From: Cladopsammia gracilis
Lineage: Eukaryota; Cnidaria; Anthozoa; Scleractinia; Dendrophylliidae
Assembly (NCBI GenBank): GCA_022457155.1
Contig: JAJGOT010000170.1
Span: 1,274,501 to 1,338,500 of the forward strand
DNA: 64,000 bases
Direction: 5' to 3'
The position numbers were made by a program, and so were the translations under genes. The first letter of the stretch is position 1. Each line of letters begins with the position of its first letter. This document shows positions 41,136 through 52,862 of the stretch, piece after piece. The notes under the pieces are model-generated. The model worked only from the letters and a program-made list of their open reading frames with translations, had not been told where the DNA came from and made no database searches.

Positions 41136-42211
41136 ATGGCGTCGCCGGCGAGTTCTCAACCTAAACCGGTGGCTCAGGCGATGGAGATTAACGAAGTTAC
41201 CGAAGTACTGCCTCCAAACGAAGACGATAGCCTAGAATTTGATGTGGATGAACTGCAAGAGCAACTCGGCATTGACCAAATCCTGGATAAACTTAATAGT
41301 CTCGCAGACAGATTTAGCGAGCGGACTGAGTACCCTGGTTCAGGGGCTCAAAACACAAAGTCCTTTTCTGAGGCTGCCGAGGAGGTTTTTGACCCGACGG
41401 CTCCTTTTGTTGTGCCTGAAGATTCTTCTGCACAAGATTTGAAAGATGAAGAGTTTACGCTACCTTCTGTCTTTGAGGAGATTGAGAGCTTTGGGCCCGA
41501 CGTGGCTGATGTCATTGCTCAACGAATCAATGATGCATGCTCTAAGAAAGCAATGGACTCTAGGCTCAAAGAGCTCTATGAGAAATACAAGACGCCTGGA
41601 AACTGTAAATTACTATGTATGCCCAAAGTCAATATGGAACTATGGCACGATTTGTCCAAAGAGTCTAAGAACAAGGACCTTGCATTGGTCTTCAGGAGGT
41701 CCAGAAAGGGATTGTTAAAGCAGCCCAGCCTATTATACAGCTTTTTGATGCGGCCTTGAAAGCTCGGAAAGATAAGTCGACCATCGATTCTGGCACTTTA
41801 TTGCCTATGTTAGCAGATGCAGTGACCTTTGTCGGTCACGCCTCCTTTCTCACCTCCTTGAAGAAGAGAGACTTGCTTAGGCCTGACATAGCGAAACCTT
41901 ATCAGTCTGTTTGCAGCAAGTCTAATCCCATTACGACTTGCCTGGTTGGGGATGAATCGCCTAAACACATAAAAGAAATTGGAGAGGTGAACAAAATCTC
42001 CAAGAGGGTGTCTGGTCGCCCAAGTTTGATTAAACATACAGTTAATACATACAAGAGTGGTGCAGATAACAGGCATTACCAGCAGAGATCTGGAAGAAGA
42101 ACCACTTTTGTAGGGTACCGAGGTCGTGGAGGACATTTTCACAACCGACAACACGTACCAATGCGCTTTACAATGTCGAGCAGCACCAACACACAGAAAG
42201 ACAAGGCATAG
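41136..42211 (+). pseudogene. DIRS gag-like protein, one frameshift
   Basis: From ATG 41136 (MASPASSQPKPVAQAMEI) an acidic N-terminal half runs to about 41690, where the frame shifts. The second part (41690-42211) reads EVQKGIVKAAQP and continues to a basic tail with RGRGGHFHNRQH, likely RNA-binding. DIRS gag proteins bind the element RNA. The adjoining RT frame starts at about 42226. Confidence 0.7.
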
Positions 42212-42225
42212 ACAAGGTATGTCCT

Positions 42226-42837
42226 TTGTCTTTTACACAAGCTGGTAATTTGCTCAATAATTTACCAAATTGGAGGGAAATCACTGGTGATCCTTGGGTA
42301 TTAGAAACTGTCTCTGGGTATCACCTCGAATTTGAATCCCTCCCTTACCAACATAAGCTTCCAAAGCTACCGGCGTTTAATGAGAAGGAGGCTGAGCTGA
42401 TTGAGTTGGAGATAAACAAACTTGTTTCAAAAAGGGCCATTTCTGAGGTTTGCCCTTGCCAGGATGAATTCATTTCAAATATATTCTTAGTACCCAAGAA
42501 AACTGGTGATTTGCGCCCAGTTATTAACTTAACGCCATTAAATCAATTCGTTGAAAAGATCCACTTCAAAATGGAAAACATTCATATGGCTCTAAATTCT
42601 ATTTCCTCTGGGGATTATATGGTCTCTGTGGACCTCAAGGATGCTTATTTCAGCATACCTATTTTTCAAAACCATAGAAAATGTCTGCGTTTTCTGTGGA
42701 ATTCTAAGCGTTTTGAGTTTACTTGTTTACCCTTTGGCTATAGTCTTGCTCCACGGGTATTCACCAAAATTTTCAAACCTGTTATGGCTTTTTTCAGATT
42801 TCTTGGCTTTAGAGTTACTATTTTCATTGATGATATA
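42226..42837 (+). pseudogene. DIRS reverse transcriptase, N-terminal part
   Basis: It reads LVSKRAISEVCPCQDEFISN, IFLVPKKTGDLRPVINLTPL (fingers), MVSVDLKDAYFSIPI (motif A Asp), LPFGYSLAPRVFTKIFKP (motif B) and TIFIDDI, where the catalytic site is cut by the DNA transposon. The protein continues at 44390. Confidence 0.88.
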
Positions 42838-42839
42838 TA

Positions 42840-44387
42840 GATCGTTTTCACGTGACGTCACGACAGATCCGCTGCCATATTGGTGTACCACTTTCGATTG
42901 CGTAATAGCAGTAATAGCGTACAAATGCAAGTCATATCTACAGTTGTCGTATTTTAGAAATGAATACTTCGGGATGTTAAGCAAAGTCTGGGCAAAATCT
43001 TTATTTGACTTATTCTTTTCCCATTTCGGAACGTGCTAAGAAGTTGGAAACGCGAGTTAAGCAGCGTTATTTGGAGAAAATTTCGGCAATTAGAATCTAT
43101 CCCATGTTGAAATTTCTTTGCCGGCCGGATTGCTTGTCTCCTATTCAAATAGTTGAATCAACAGCCTTTACACCCACCAGCAATTTAAAGCTTTCCGAAG
43201 CCTAAACTATGAGTTTATAATAAAATAGTGTCCGTATTTATAGTTAGCGTACTGCAAAGACAAATCATTGCTGCAAACAAGTTTGTTTAGCGCCGGGGTT
43301 TAGCGAAGGTGAGACATTTCCAGCATATGAATGACTCAAATCCTCGATTTTAATCAACACGGAAAGAGAAGGAACAGTTTTGTCTGCTCAATTGCCAGGC
43401 CGGCTGTAAGGCTGGGCAAGCAGAATCCTGTTCAAATTATACGGCTAGTGTTCATTTGGAACTCAGTGACCAAGAAGCATAGACAAAACTGAATGATAAA
43501 CTCAGTCATGTACACAAGTTGTGTACATGCGAGTGGAGAATTTTTAAAGATCAATTTGAAAGATGGATTACTGGACAGCACTTGCGAACTATAAGCTGCG
43601 AAAGTTCTTTATTTCTCCTACACACTATTGTAGACTTTATCAGGGAGTTTTAGGTCTGTATCGAAGCCATAAAAACGGAAATCCCACCAGCGCAAACAAC
43701 AGCCGAAAATGTTTTGGTCGAATTTGCATAAAACCGGGCGTAAAAGAAAAAGGCGAAACTATGAAATATTTCAGAAGGGCAAGGCATGAAATATTCTTGG
43801 GGGCTTCGGTTTTAGCTTTTGGAGATTCGTTGTCATACACAATATCAGACATTTGCCCTCCGGGTTCATTTAGTTTGCATTTCTTTGCTTCGATTTTTTC
43901 GGCTACAATCGCTTTGGCTTTTTTTTGTTCCTTTTGATTCCTCTCTCCGCGGAGTCTCGCTGTGACGCTCGTTCGACGTTTCTCATCATCTTGCTCTTTT
44001 TTTGTCGTTCCCGAGTATTAATGAAACCCACTCAACATTATCTATCCCTGTTATAGCCGCTTGTCCAGAAACAAAATATCTGGCACGGCTTTTCACACTG
44101 TTGTTCAACTCGTCCGTAAGAATTCCGCCAGACAAATTGCAGAAATCTATCGCGATCGCCTCTCTTGCGGCAATTTGTCGGTTTCTTTACTTTGATTCGT
44201 AACTGCAGAACGTCCTCAAGCGAAATAAATACCCCTTTCTTGACCGCTTTTGCTTCCCCACCGAATAATTGATCACAGCACTCGTATAATTAAGAGGACG
44301 CGACTCGGGTTTGTTTACAGTTTGGTACACCAATATGGCGGCGTAGCAACGGTTGTCAAGATTTTTGTCACGTGAGTGAAAACGATC
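42840..44387. mobile_element. 1.55 kb non-autonomous DNA transposon in the DIRS RT gene
   Basis: The ends GATCGTTTTCACGTGAC and GTCACGTGAGTGAAAACGATC are inverted, as are CCATATTGGTGTACCA and TGGTACACCAATATGG further in. TA flanks both sides (42838-42839, 44388-44389), the likely target duplication, as in Tc1/mariner-like elements. Removing the insert plus one TA leaves the RT frame one base short, so a base was also lost or the TSD is different. Frames inside (124 codons at most) show no transposase. Confidence 0.78.
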
Positions 44388-44389
44388 TA

Positions 44390-45170
44390 TTGCTTGTTGC
44401 AAGTTCCTATCAAGAATGCTTGGAACAACTGTCCATAATAAGGCAGACCTTGGAAGGTTTGGGTTTTACCATCAATGAGGAAAAATCTCAGTTGATACCA
44501 GTCACTGAGATCCATTATTTGGGTTTTATCATAAACTCTTTTTCAATGAAATTACAGTTACCAACAGAAAAGCTACAGAAAATCATTTTGACCTGTTCAC
44601 AGCTTCTAGCCAAAGACAGACCTTCCCTTCGGGATGTAGCCAGAGTTACAGGGCTGATAGTTTCTGCCCTCCCAGCAGTAAATTTCCTTCAACTCCATTA
44701 TCGTTCTTTAGAGTTAAGCAAAACTCAAGTTTTGTCCACTAGCTCGGATTATGATTCATTACTCTCACTTACTTCCCAGGCTCGGTCAGACTTGCACTGG
44801 GTAGTGGACAATATTTCTAGGTTTAATGGCAAATGGCAAATCTTTTAAAGAACCTAAAATTGATGTTTATATTGAGAGTGATGCCAGTTAAACTGGCTGG
44901 GGAGCTTTATGTGATGGCCAATCCACCAACGGGAGATGGTCACCAGGTGAATTGGAATACCATATTAATTATCTAGAACTTTTGGCAGGTTTTCATGCCC
45001 TCCAATGTTTTGTTTTAGACTGGCACTCGACAATTCTACTGCTGTGGCCTATGTTAACAATATGGGTGGTACAAAATCCCCTTCATTGGACACTTTATCT
45101 AAATCGTTATGGGAATGGTGCATTGCTAGGAACATTTTAGTTTCTGCTCAGCATATCCCAGGCAGGGCAA
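44390..45170 (+). pseudogene. DIRS reverse transcriptase C-terminal part and RNase H start
   Basis: It continues LLLVASSYQECLEQL, GFTINEEKSQLIPVTEIHYL, and the connection region. RNase H starts with YIESDAS, stop, TGWGALCDGQS at about 44870-44910; the TAA at 44888 interrupts it. INYLELLAGFHALQCF carries the RNase H Glu. A frameshift follows near 45010, then STAVAYVNNMGGTKS in the next frame. Confidence 0.85.
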
Positions 45171-45767
45171 ATGTCAGGGGATGATGCGTTATCAAGAGAA
45201 ATATCCTCTAATTTAGAGTGGTCCTTGGATAGTAAGGTGTTTTGTGGAATAATTTCCCAGATATTTGTTCCTGAAGTTGATTTATTTGCGTCCAGGCTGA
45301 ATGCTAAAACTGATCAGTTTATTTCTTGGCATCCAGAACCGGGTGCTATGGCTGTGGATGCTTTTAGTCTACATTGGGCTAATATGAAATGTTATGCCTT
45401 CCCTCCGTTTAGCCTATTACCTCGAGTGCTTTCCAAGATTCGCAACAACGAAGCCTTAGTCCTGTTAATTGCCCCAGTGTGGCCTACCCAGAGTTGGTAT
45501 CCACTTCTGCTTCAACTATTAATCAATCAGCCAATCAGGCTACCTCGTCTGGACAATCTCCTGACACTTCCTCACAGTCTGGAACAACACCCGCTAAGAA
45601 ACAAACTGGACTTGGCCGCTTGGAAGCTACCCGGAAAGCTCTCTCAGACAAGGGACTTTCGAAGGAATCTATTGAGATCATCTGTGCCTCGTGGACAGCT
45701 GGCACTAAAAAACAGTACCAAGGAGTGTGGAGCAAGTGGACTAGCTGGTGTCATCGAAGACAGATGA
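45171..45767 (+). CDS. DIRS RNase H C-terminal and following region
   Basis: The frame reads the RNase H end (GRANVRGDDALSRE in combination with the preceding bases), then DSKVFCGIISQIFVPEVDLF and AVDAFSLHWANMKCYAFPPF, the conserved region found after RNase H in DIRS and Ngaro-type elements. Its tail overlaps the recombinase frame, as is usual in DIRS. It is part of the broken pol gene. Confidence 0.75.
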   Translation: MSGDDALSREISSNLEWSLDSKVFCGIISQIFVPEVDLFASRLNAKTDQFISWHPEPGAMAVDAFSLHWANMKCYAFPPFSLLPRVLSKIRNNEALVLLIAPVWPTQSWYPLLLQLLINQPIRLPRLDNLLTLPHSLEQHPLRNKLDLAAWKLPGKLSQTRDFRRNLLRSSVPRGQLALKNSTKECGASGLAGVIEDR

Positions 45768-46447
45768 TAAACAATCCATTAGTTCACAACCTCTGATTGC
45801 AAAATTGCTCAAGGGAATTTATTTGCTGAGACCACCGATTCCAAGGTATTCGTCCACATGGAACGTTTTCCACGGTGACTGATTATTTAAAGACATTAGC
45901 TCCCTTAAATGAGCTAAGTTTAAAGTTATTAACTCTTAAGACGGTCATGCTCTGTGCCCTGGCTTCTGCCCATAGAGAGCAGACTTTATGTGCATCGGAC
46001 CTTAATTTTAAGAAAGAGTCTCAGAGTTCAGTTAGTTTTGTTGTGACTCAACATGTAAAGACTTCTAGACCAGGAAAATCCCTCGAGGTTTCTTTTGAAT
46101 CCTCAGACAATGCCTCAGTTTGTCCTGTTGCTGCATTGAAAGAGTACATTTCACGTACAGAGGTGCTTAGGTGTAAAAATGGCACGTTTCAGTCAAAATT
46201 ATTTTTGTCATTTATTAAACCGAACAAACCTGTTTCTACGGCAACTATTGCCAGATGGATCAAATCGGTTTTAGATTCTGCAGGGGTTGATACCTCTATT
46301 TTCAAAGCTCACAGTGTAAGGGGGGCTGCCACTACTCATGCCTATGTAACAGGTGTTCCAGTCTCTCAGATCCTGAAGATGGCAGATTGGTCTAGCGAAC
46401 GCACTTTTCGCAAACATTATCTGGGAGTTCCTGAGGAAAATGTGTAG
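45479..46447 (+). pseudogene. DIRS tyrosine recombinase
   Basis: The N-terminal core-binding part (LGRLEATRKALSDKGLSKES, KKQYQGVWSKWTSWCHRR) ends at 45796. The frame then shifts and continues LLRPPIPRYSSTWNVF to the catalytic part. Visible catalytic residues: Arg in LASAHREQTL, His-x-x-Arg in KAHSVRGAATT, Trp in MADWSSERTF and Tyr in RKHYLGVP. The recombinase inserts the circular cDNA of the element without target duplication. Confidence 0.87.
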
Positions 46448-46660
46448 GGCCATTTTGAGCCTCTTAATAAATGCTTTGTTGGTGTTTATACACTTGTTTA
46501 TGCTTGCTATTTTTTGCTGGCCGCGGTTCTTTGAAATCGCACAATTATCCCATAATGTGGAGCATATCGAAAGAGAAATGAAAATTAGACGAGAGGTATA
46601 CTTACCTTGAAGTGTAATTATAGCTCTCTGAGATATGCGTAGCATTATGGGATAATGCTT

Positions 46661-47128
46661 CCCACCCTATTTTTGTTTTTTGTTTTTTGTTTTTGTTTCT
46701 CCCACCCCGTTTTGAATTGAAGAATTGCCCATGACAGTTCCAGAGGTGAGTCCTATGGGTTAACAAGAACTCAAAGCGGCTCAACCAATCACGAAAAAGT
46801 GATATGTACCAAACATTAGAAAGCACGTGCAGTCGTGCGGCAGCATGGCTGGTTTTCAAGCGTTTCAGCTTCGTGTTCTTATATTGGAAAAGAAAAACTG
46901 CTTGCTCTGGAAAAAGCGCATTTGTTATTGGCGTCGACGTTCTCTTCTTAAAATAAAGTGTTGAATTACTAAATCTATTTGAGGTGGAGGTTGTAAGACC
47001 AGCGGCAGTAATTGCCGAAAACATTTCACGATTCGTGTCACGATTCGTGTCATCCATGTTTACATTCATGATTATTCATCAGTGTTTCTCGCCAAATAGG
47101 ATGCACGTGTTTCTTCCCCCAGGGCAAT
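46661..47128. other. No gene supported
   Basis: A minus-strand frame of 155 codons (46602-47069) runs here, starting with an Asp/Asn-Thr repeat (DTNRDTNREM), but it has no family motif and crosses T-rich repeats. I do not call it. Confidence 0.4.
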
Positions 47129-47321
47129 AGCCCTTATTGTAGATGAGTACGCCACGCCAACATATCAGCAGTTTCTCGCTTTCTTGACCCTATAGTCTCG
47201 TTTTGATGTTTACGAGAACCTCTGACGACGATGAGCGTGAACATCAAAACGAGACTAAGGGGTCAAGAAAGCGAGAAACCGCTGATCTGTTGGCGTGGCG
47301 TACTCATCTACGATAAGGGCT
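47129..47321. repeat. Hairpin element, about 82 bp arms
   Basis: Arms 47129-47211 and 47240-47321 are inverted copies (GCCCTTATTGTAGATGAG and CATCTACGATAAGGGC ends; TCTCGTTTTGATGTT/AACATCAAAACGAGA inner part) with a few mismatches. Confidence 0.88.
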
Positions 47322-47940
47322 ATTTTTCTGCGTGGACGGTCCGCAAACATGATATCGATCAAAACCCAGAGCGAGCCCTACCCAAGCTATTCCCCCATGG
47401 GGAGATGTGGGGAAGGGCTTAAGTGTGATCGCAGCTATTGTTTCAGTATTTCATATACGCTAAACAACGGACACAACCTTTCTCTCGGCACAAACTCCTA
47501 CGAAATAAAAACAAAAGCTATAGCATGAACACTCCAAGTTTAAAAATACAAACAAGTCTGCATGGAGTAAAATTTTAGCGTACTGAGAAACCGAAAAGGA
47601 GAGGGTTTTTTAGGATATTTTAGTCTCTTATGGAAAACATCTAATTATTAAATATTACCTTCACTATACCTTCGCCATGGAACTTGGGACGCCACAATAA
47701 GTCCTAGTAAATCTTCGATCGCCATCTTTCTTCCAGCGAGCGTCTGGCCTCACAAAAGTTGTTCGATGAGCTACATCGAACTGAAAGTTAACAAAACTCT
47801 CCTACAAAAACCACGCAATACGTCATCACAGCAAATTTGTTAACATTCTCCGGGGACATCAATCCGCGGTAGGAAAAAAAATGGCGACTGGTACATTTAC
47901 CCATAATCTTAGCGCACAAAAATCTTAACAACGTTCATAA
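47322..47940. other. No gene seen
   Basis: AT-rich spacer without a coding signal. Confidence 0.4.
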
Positions 47941-47944
47941 TATA

Positions 47945-49085
47945 TATACATAGCCCAAGCCTAACAGCGTCGCACTTTGAACAAGCTTAACTAAGGTGAA
48001 AGGTTGGAAGCACAAGAATTAAGATTGACGAATGGGCTATTTTCAATTTTAGCAATTCTCAAAAACAGTAAGCTTATTACGCGACCGTCTGCACAGTAAT
48101 TTTTATAGACCTTACAAAAGTTCACAAAAACAACTTTTCTCAGTCTAGAATAACTAGTACCACTAGTTTCCGAATAAAATACAGTTTATGTTTGTCAAAA
48201 ATTGCCCGAGAAACTGATTTGAAAATCAAAAATTGCAAAAATACACAAACATATTTGCATAAGGCGATGCTAGTGAAGATAGAACTGTACTATAAAATCA
48301 AAGTGTTGTTTTGTTTACATAAAATCGCTTTTCAATCTATCTAATGAATGAACAAACACATAAAAATGGACAACACAATCTTCTTTCGAAAAAAATTATT
48401 CAAATCTCCATTAGTTTACGTTTAAAAGCAAAACGCGTACCATTTAAGCTTAATTATAGTTCATCGAGTTTAAGCTTTCTTCGATGAAATTCAAGAGATC
48501 GATACAACTGAATTTAAGCACGTTTTAAAATCAATTCTTCAAAACTAACAATAATACTAATAAAAAAGTCACTCACAGATTGATATCAATATAAATTCTC
48601 ATCGAAAACTGTAATCTGTTTTACCTTTAAGTTCCTCGCTTGCTTGGAAATTCAAATCTCCGCTTCTGGTTCTGAAATCCGTAGAAAACAAAGATTTCCC
48701 GCATTGATAAAAACGTAATACATGAAGTTCCTCGAAGCAAGATTTTATCCTTGAAAGCTCGTCTTTTTCCACTAAAGCGGCTTCTGAGTATACCTTAATT
48801 AGTATCCCTGTCTTGAGTAGCAAACCGCGAAAAGATGCAGGAAAATAACGACTTTAAAACAACTAAAGTGTTTACCGAGCTCACGGCTGTGTGGCCGCGC
48901 GAAAAACAAAGCCTTGCTTTCAAGATCCCGGATGTTGTTCCAACACGGCGGGGAACGGCGGGCGGACGTACACGCGCCCGCGAAACATTCCGCTAGCCAT
49001 GACCATGAAAAATGACGGCGATAGGTTCTATGAGTATGGAGCTGCGCAGCCAGGCCTTCGGCCTGGCAAGTGCTCCGCTAAAAAT
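47945..49085. repeat. Dispersed repeat family R, copy 3 (longest)
   Basis: The left end (GCCTAACAGCG to ACGCGACCGTCTGCACAGT) matches copy 1. The right end (TCTTGAGTAGCAAACCGCG to the GGCTGCGCAGCC and GGCCTTCGGCC palindromes) matches copy 2. Together these define an element of about 1.1 kb. No protein is recognisable, so it is non-autonomous. Confidence 0.72.
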
Positions 49086-50816
49086 GTAACGAAAAGTTAT
49101 AAAATCTTCAAACCTAGTCTACACATTGTCCTTAGTACTGGAACAAATATTGTAAAAAAATGGCTTTCTTTGTGCCTTATGTGCTGTGTTAGGTCCGCAA
49201 GGTATTGTGGTAAAATGAACAGCCGCCATCTTTTCTCCTACGGTGGATTTGGTCGATTTGGGTCACATTAGCAGGGGAAAAATATTTTTCGTTTGTTTTT
49301 ATCAAATTTCTTTTATCAATTCAAAATAAATATATAATGAGCTACAAAAACAACTCAAAAATAATTTTAGAAATATAATTTTGACGACTAAACAGTCAGG
49401 GGCCGATGAACCGCCAAACGACCGAGAGTTGTTGAATTGCATTTATAGGGTATGTAGATTTGAAGGATGTTCGTGAAATTTTGCCAAATGATTCCAAGGA
49501 TAATGGCAAACAAAACTATTTCAGGAAATTTTGATATTTAAAATTTTTGGCCCGTGGCGACCATTTGCGCAACAAGTCTCGCATGTTTTTACCCACTCCA
49601 CCTTTAGACGCAAACAGCTCGCTAACCAATCAGACTATCGAAAAAGCCCAAGGTTACTATTAAAACTGGAGCGCGTACGAATTTTTCTCCGAAGGACAAC
49701 CGCGAAGGTCGGTAGTACCCTTAATGAGCGAAAACAATGCCTCCGCACGTGCGTTTCGATGCCGTTCCCTGCAAAACAACAACGTCAAATGATGAAATTG
49801 CATGTTTTGTGAAGAACTTGTTCTGTGGCACTTTGCAATAATCACCACACTTTAATGACATTAATTTACTGTAATAAAATCATTACACTGTAATACCTTT
49901 TACACCTTATAATAATGCTTTCCGCACTTAAAATAATTAGTAATAAAATTTATGTCGCACTTTGTAATACCTGAGTGACTATCACACTTAAGTTTGTAAT
50001 GAAATGATATGTCTCACTTTGTAATAACGCCGTCGTACTACGTAATAAACTTCGAAATAATGATTATTTTGGATAATTTGCACTTAAAGCTAAAATTAAG
50101 GGTGTCTTTAACATGTTATACAGTTACTATGCCAACCTTTTAGGTCATGACTGTATGTGCGTGCATTTGTTTGATACCATCATTGTAACACTTACTGTAA
50201 AAAAGTGGTAGTATTGATCCATCTTAGTGTATGTACTGGAAACTACTAGAAAGTGTTGTTAGCCACCTTAAAACTGGACATACCGACTCATTCGTTATTT
50301 CAACCCCTTGCAACACGGTACCTAAGTATTCCCTAGCTATTCTTGGTGATGAAACTACAAACGTATGGTCTACAGTGTCTTTTAATCTTATTTCGCTTAA
50401 AAACAATTACAAGAAAGATACTTTACATCATTCAGTATACTCATCTTCTTCATGCAAGCCTGTAATTCAGGAACTTACGATCTGCAATACTGAAGCAGGG
50501 ATATGGGCTACTGGCTGAATGTTGACTTTGACACTACATGTATTATGTATTCGAATTTACAATATATAATATCTACAAAGCTGTTTGTTTTACATATATT
50601 CACTGACACTTTGTAAGTATCTTGGATAAAAAAGAAAACACTAGTCCCGCAATCACCACATAAATTACTGAAAAATAACTTAATAATTACGTTGTGTCAA
50701 AAAAGCACTCTCCACTTCAGAAACTGATTAGCGTCGCACAAATTTTCAAGGAAACTTAAAATTTATATACGTTACTTCCTACATCTTCATGACTTTTGAT
50801 CACACCTTAACCCTAT
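49086..50816. other. No gene seen; degenerate CACTTTGTAATA repeats
   Basis: From 49840 to 50050 variants of CACTTTGTAATA recur. A segment GCAAAACAACAACGTCAAAT to TTTGTGAAGAAC at 49770-49820 resembles 5780-5830. No coding sequence is supported. Confidence 0.45.
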
Positions 50817-50847
50817 TTAGCCTGGTGGTATCGATTGGACGGGTTTT
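50817..50847 (-). CDS. Candidate last exon, short cytoplasmic tail
   Basis: A strong pyrimidine tract and CTCAG acceptor precede 50847. Joined in phase 2 to the TM exon it reads RKPVQSIPPG then TAA, a plausible stop-transfer and tail. The intron would be 2.2 kb. Short exons are easily matched by chance, and another candidate acceptor lies near 52290. Confidence 0.35.
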
Positions 50848-52727
50848 CTGAGGTGTGGGAAAAAAACGAGAAATGCAAGATGGCGCATCGAAGATAGCGA
50901 CTGTTGAGAAATAATAACGCATTAGACCTCCTTAGCTTGCATGTTTTGTTTTCCCAATGTAGATCATGTGATGTTACCCTAGAGAACAGTTTCTTTTAAA
51001 TTTTGTTTTCTTCACGTGCATACGTATGCATAATTTATGAAAAGGCAAAGGACAAATGTCCTTGAAAACATCACATGACCTACATTGGGAAAACAAAACA
51101 TACAAGCAAAAAGATCTATTCCAACGACATATGACATGATCGTGCTATTTGATCGTGATCGTGATAATGCTCTTGAAAAACGTAGTTGGAGCGTAAACTA
51201 AAGAAATACTCCAGGTGAAAGAGGGTTAAACCGTTGTGCAGCTATATTACAATTTAGTTTTAAACTAAATAAGTCTAAACATATCCAAGGCTGGATATGT
51301 TGCTACAAAACTGAACTGAACTACAAGAAACTGACAAAGAAACTACAAAAAAAAAAAAAAACTACAAACCAAACTAAAAAACTGAACTATGTTCAAAACA
51401 CAGGATAAGTGAATCCGCTTTTTTCAGTTGTTTTTGTCTGTTAAGCCAGCCACTCACTTCCAGATATTAAAGCTGAAGAGAAAGAAAAAAAAAAAGAAAA
51501 ATAGTCTGAGTCGTTCTGCTTGTATCAAACGCTTTAGTACCGTGTCCCATTAAAAAAAGCATTTCTAATTACCAATTTATGTTAATTGAACAATTTTTAA
51601 TGTCGGTGCCAACCATTTCAACCAAGCTCCGAATCTATTAAGAAAAACCAAAACCAATCGAAAAGGATTTTACTGTAATCAGAAATCAACAGGAAAACAT
51701 CCAAACACCCCAACCAACTTAACAAGAGTAATGTTAATAAAATAACTGACTCACTACATGCAGACATATGTGTATGAATTGGATAAATCCTATTTTCTCA
51801 TTCATCAAGGTGTGGTATCACACCTTGTTTTGCCATAAGGAAGCAATGACGTATATATTGTGGTTTTCTGCAACTTATCATTTATGGTGACCTGAATATG
51901 TATTAAATAACAAGAAGACATATGAAGTGTCCAGAAACAGTAAATTGTGGGCATTTCAGCTTCAATATGAACAGTTAAACGTTTACTTTGAAGGTCTTGG
52001 CCGAGCATCGGGACTATGAACATAACTAAGAGAGCTTTTACTGCCAACTAACAGTATACAGCACGAAAACCTGGTTTTATTCACCGAGGGCCATCGGCTT
52101 TTGAATCGGTCAGGTACGGTGACAATTTTACCTTGTAAACTCTATTGATAAAGCCAAATTTTCATGTTTACTCTCCCACTCACGTAACAACGCAGTGTCT
52201 TTAGAAAACGCTTTATTCACACAATTTATCTGCGTTATTCAGTATGAAACACATACAAGGAGCTGAGCAACCAGTCACAAAGAAACTGTGTTTAGCCCCT
52301 TAGATGAAAAAATGAGAGGAAATATTGGTATGAACTGAGGTCCTAGCTCACAGCAGTCCTGACTCAACAAGTGAAAGTGGCGTCGGTCCTATATTTACCC
52401 CGAAAGTACCACCGAAGCCCCAATGCTCTCGAACGGCTGATGCGTTATATTTTTAGACTGATTCGTAGTCGCCAGAAATTCAATTTTTAATGTGTCTAAG
52501 TTCCCAGTTGTAGTGTGCTCTTTCCTGTGTAGACATCAATTGGCTGGCTTAATCCTTAAATATGAATAACTGTAATTGGCCGTTTTTATACTAGAGAAGT
52601 ATTATCTGTCCAGACGAATAATGCGTCTGTCATGTTATGCGTCTAGTGTAAAGACGGGACGAACAACTAAAGACGCATTATCCATCTGGATGAACTTGGG
52701 CAAATATTTGTAGTTCGTCTGGTTATG

Positions 52728-52758
<31 letters not shown>

Positions 52759-52820
52759 GTTATCCGTCTAGACGAACTATCTTTAGTCTTGAACGACGCA
52801 CTACGAAAGACATTTCTTCT

Positions 52821-52862
<42 letters not shown>

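Larger units (their letters stand above)
40790..46660 (+). mobile_element. DIRS-type retrotransposon, broken by a DNA transposon
   Basis: Inverted terminal repeats: 40790-40830 (CATTCTCTTTCGATATG...) and 46539-46580 are reverse complements with one extra base. An adjoining inverted segment at 46625-46660 (GCATTATGGGATAATGC) forms the complementary region expected beside a DIRS right end. Between them lie a gag-like ORF, RT, RNase H and a tyrosine recombinase in DIRS order. Defects: frameshifts, one stop in RNase H, and the insertion at 42840-44387. Confidence 0.85.

Noticed and set aside
43563..43937. 124-codon frame inside the DNA transposon in the DIRS RT
   Set aside because: No DDE or DNA-binding motif; the element is treated as non-autonomous.
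43960..44000. GAAACGTC on the minus strand, resembling a hammerhead 3' core
   Set aside because: No stem II between GATGATGA and GAAA, so no ribozyme can form.
46602..47069. 155-codon minus-strand frame
   Set aside because: It begins in a short Asp-Thr-Asn-Arg repeat, runs through T-rich repeats and shows no domain.
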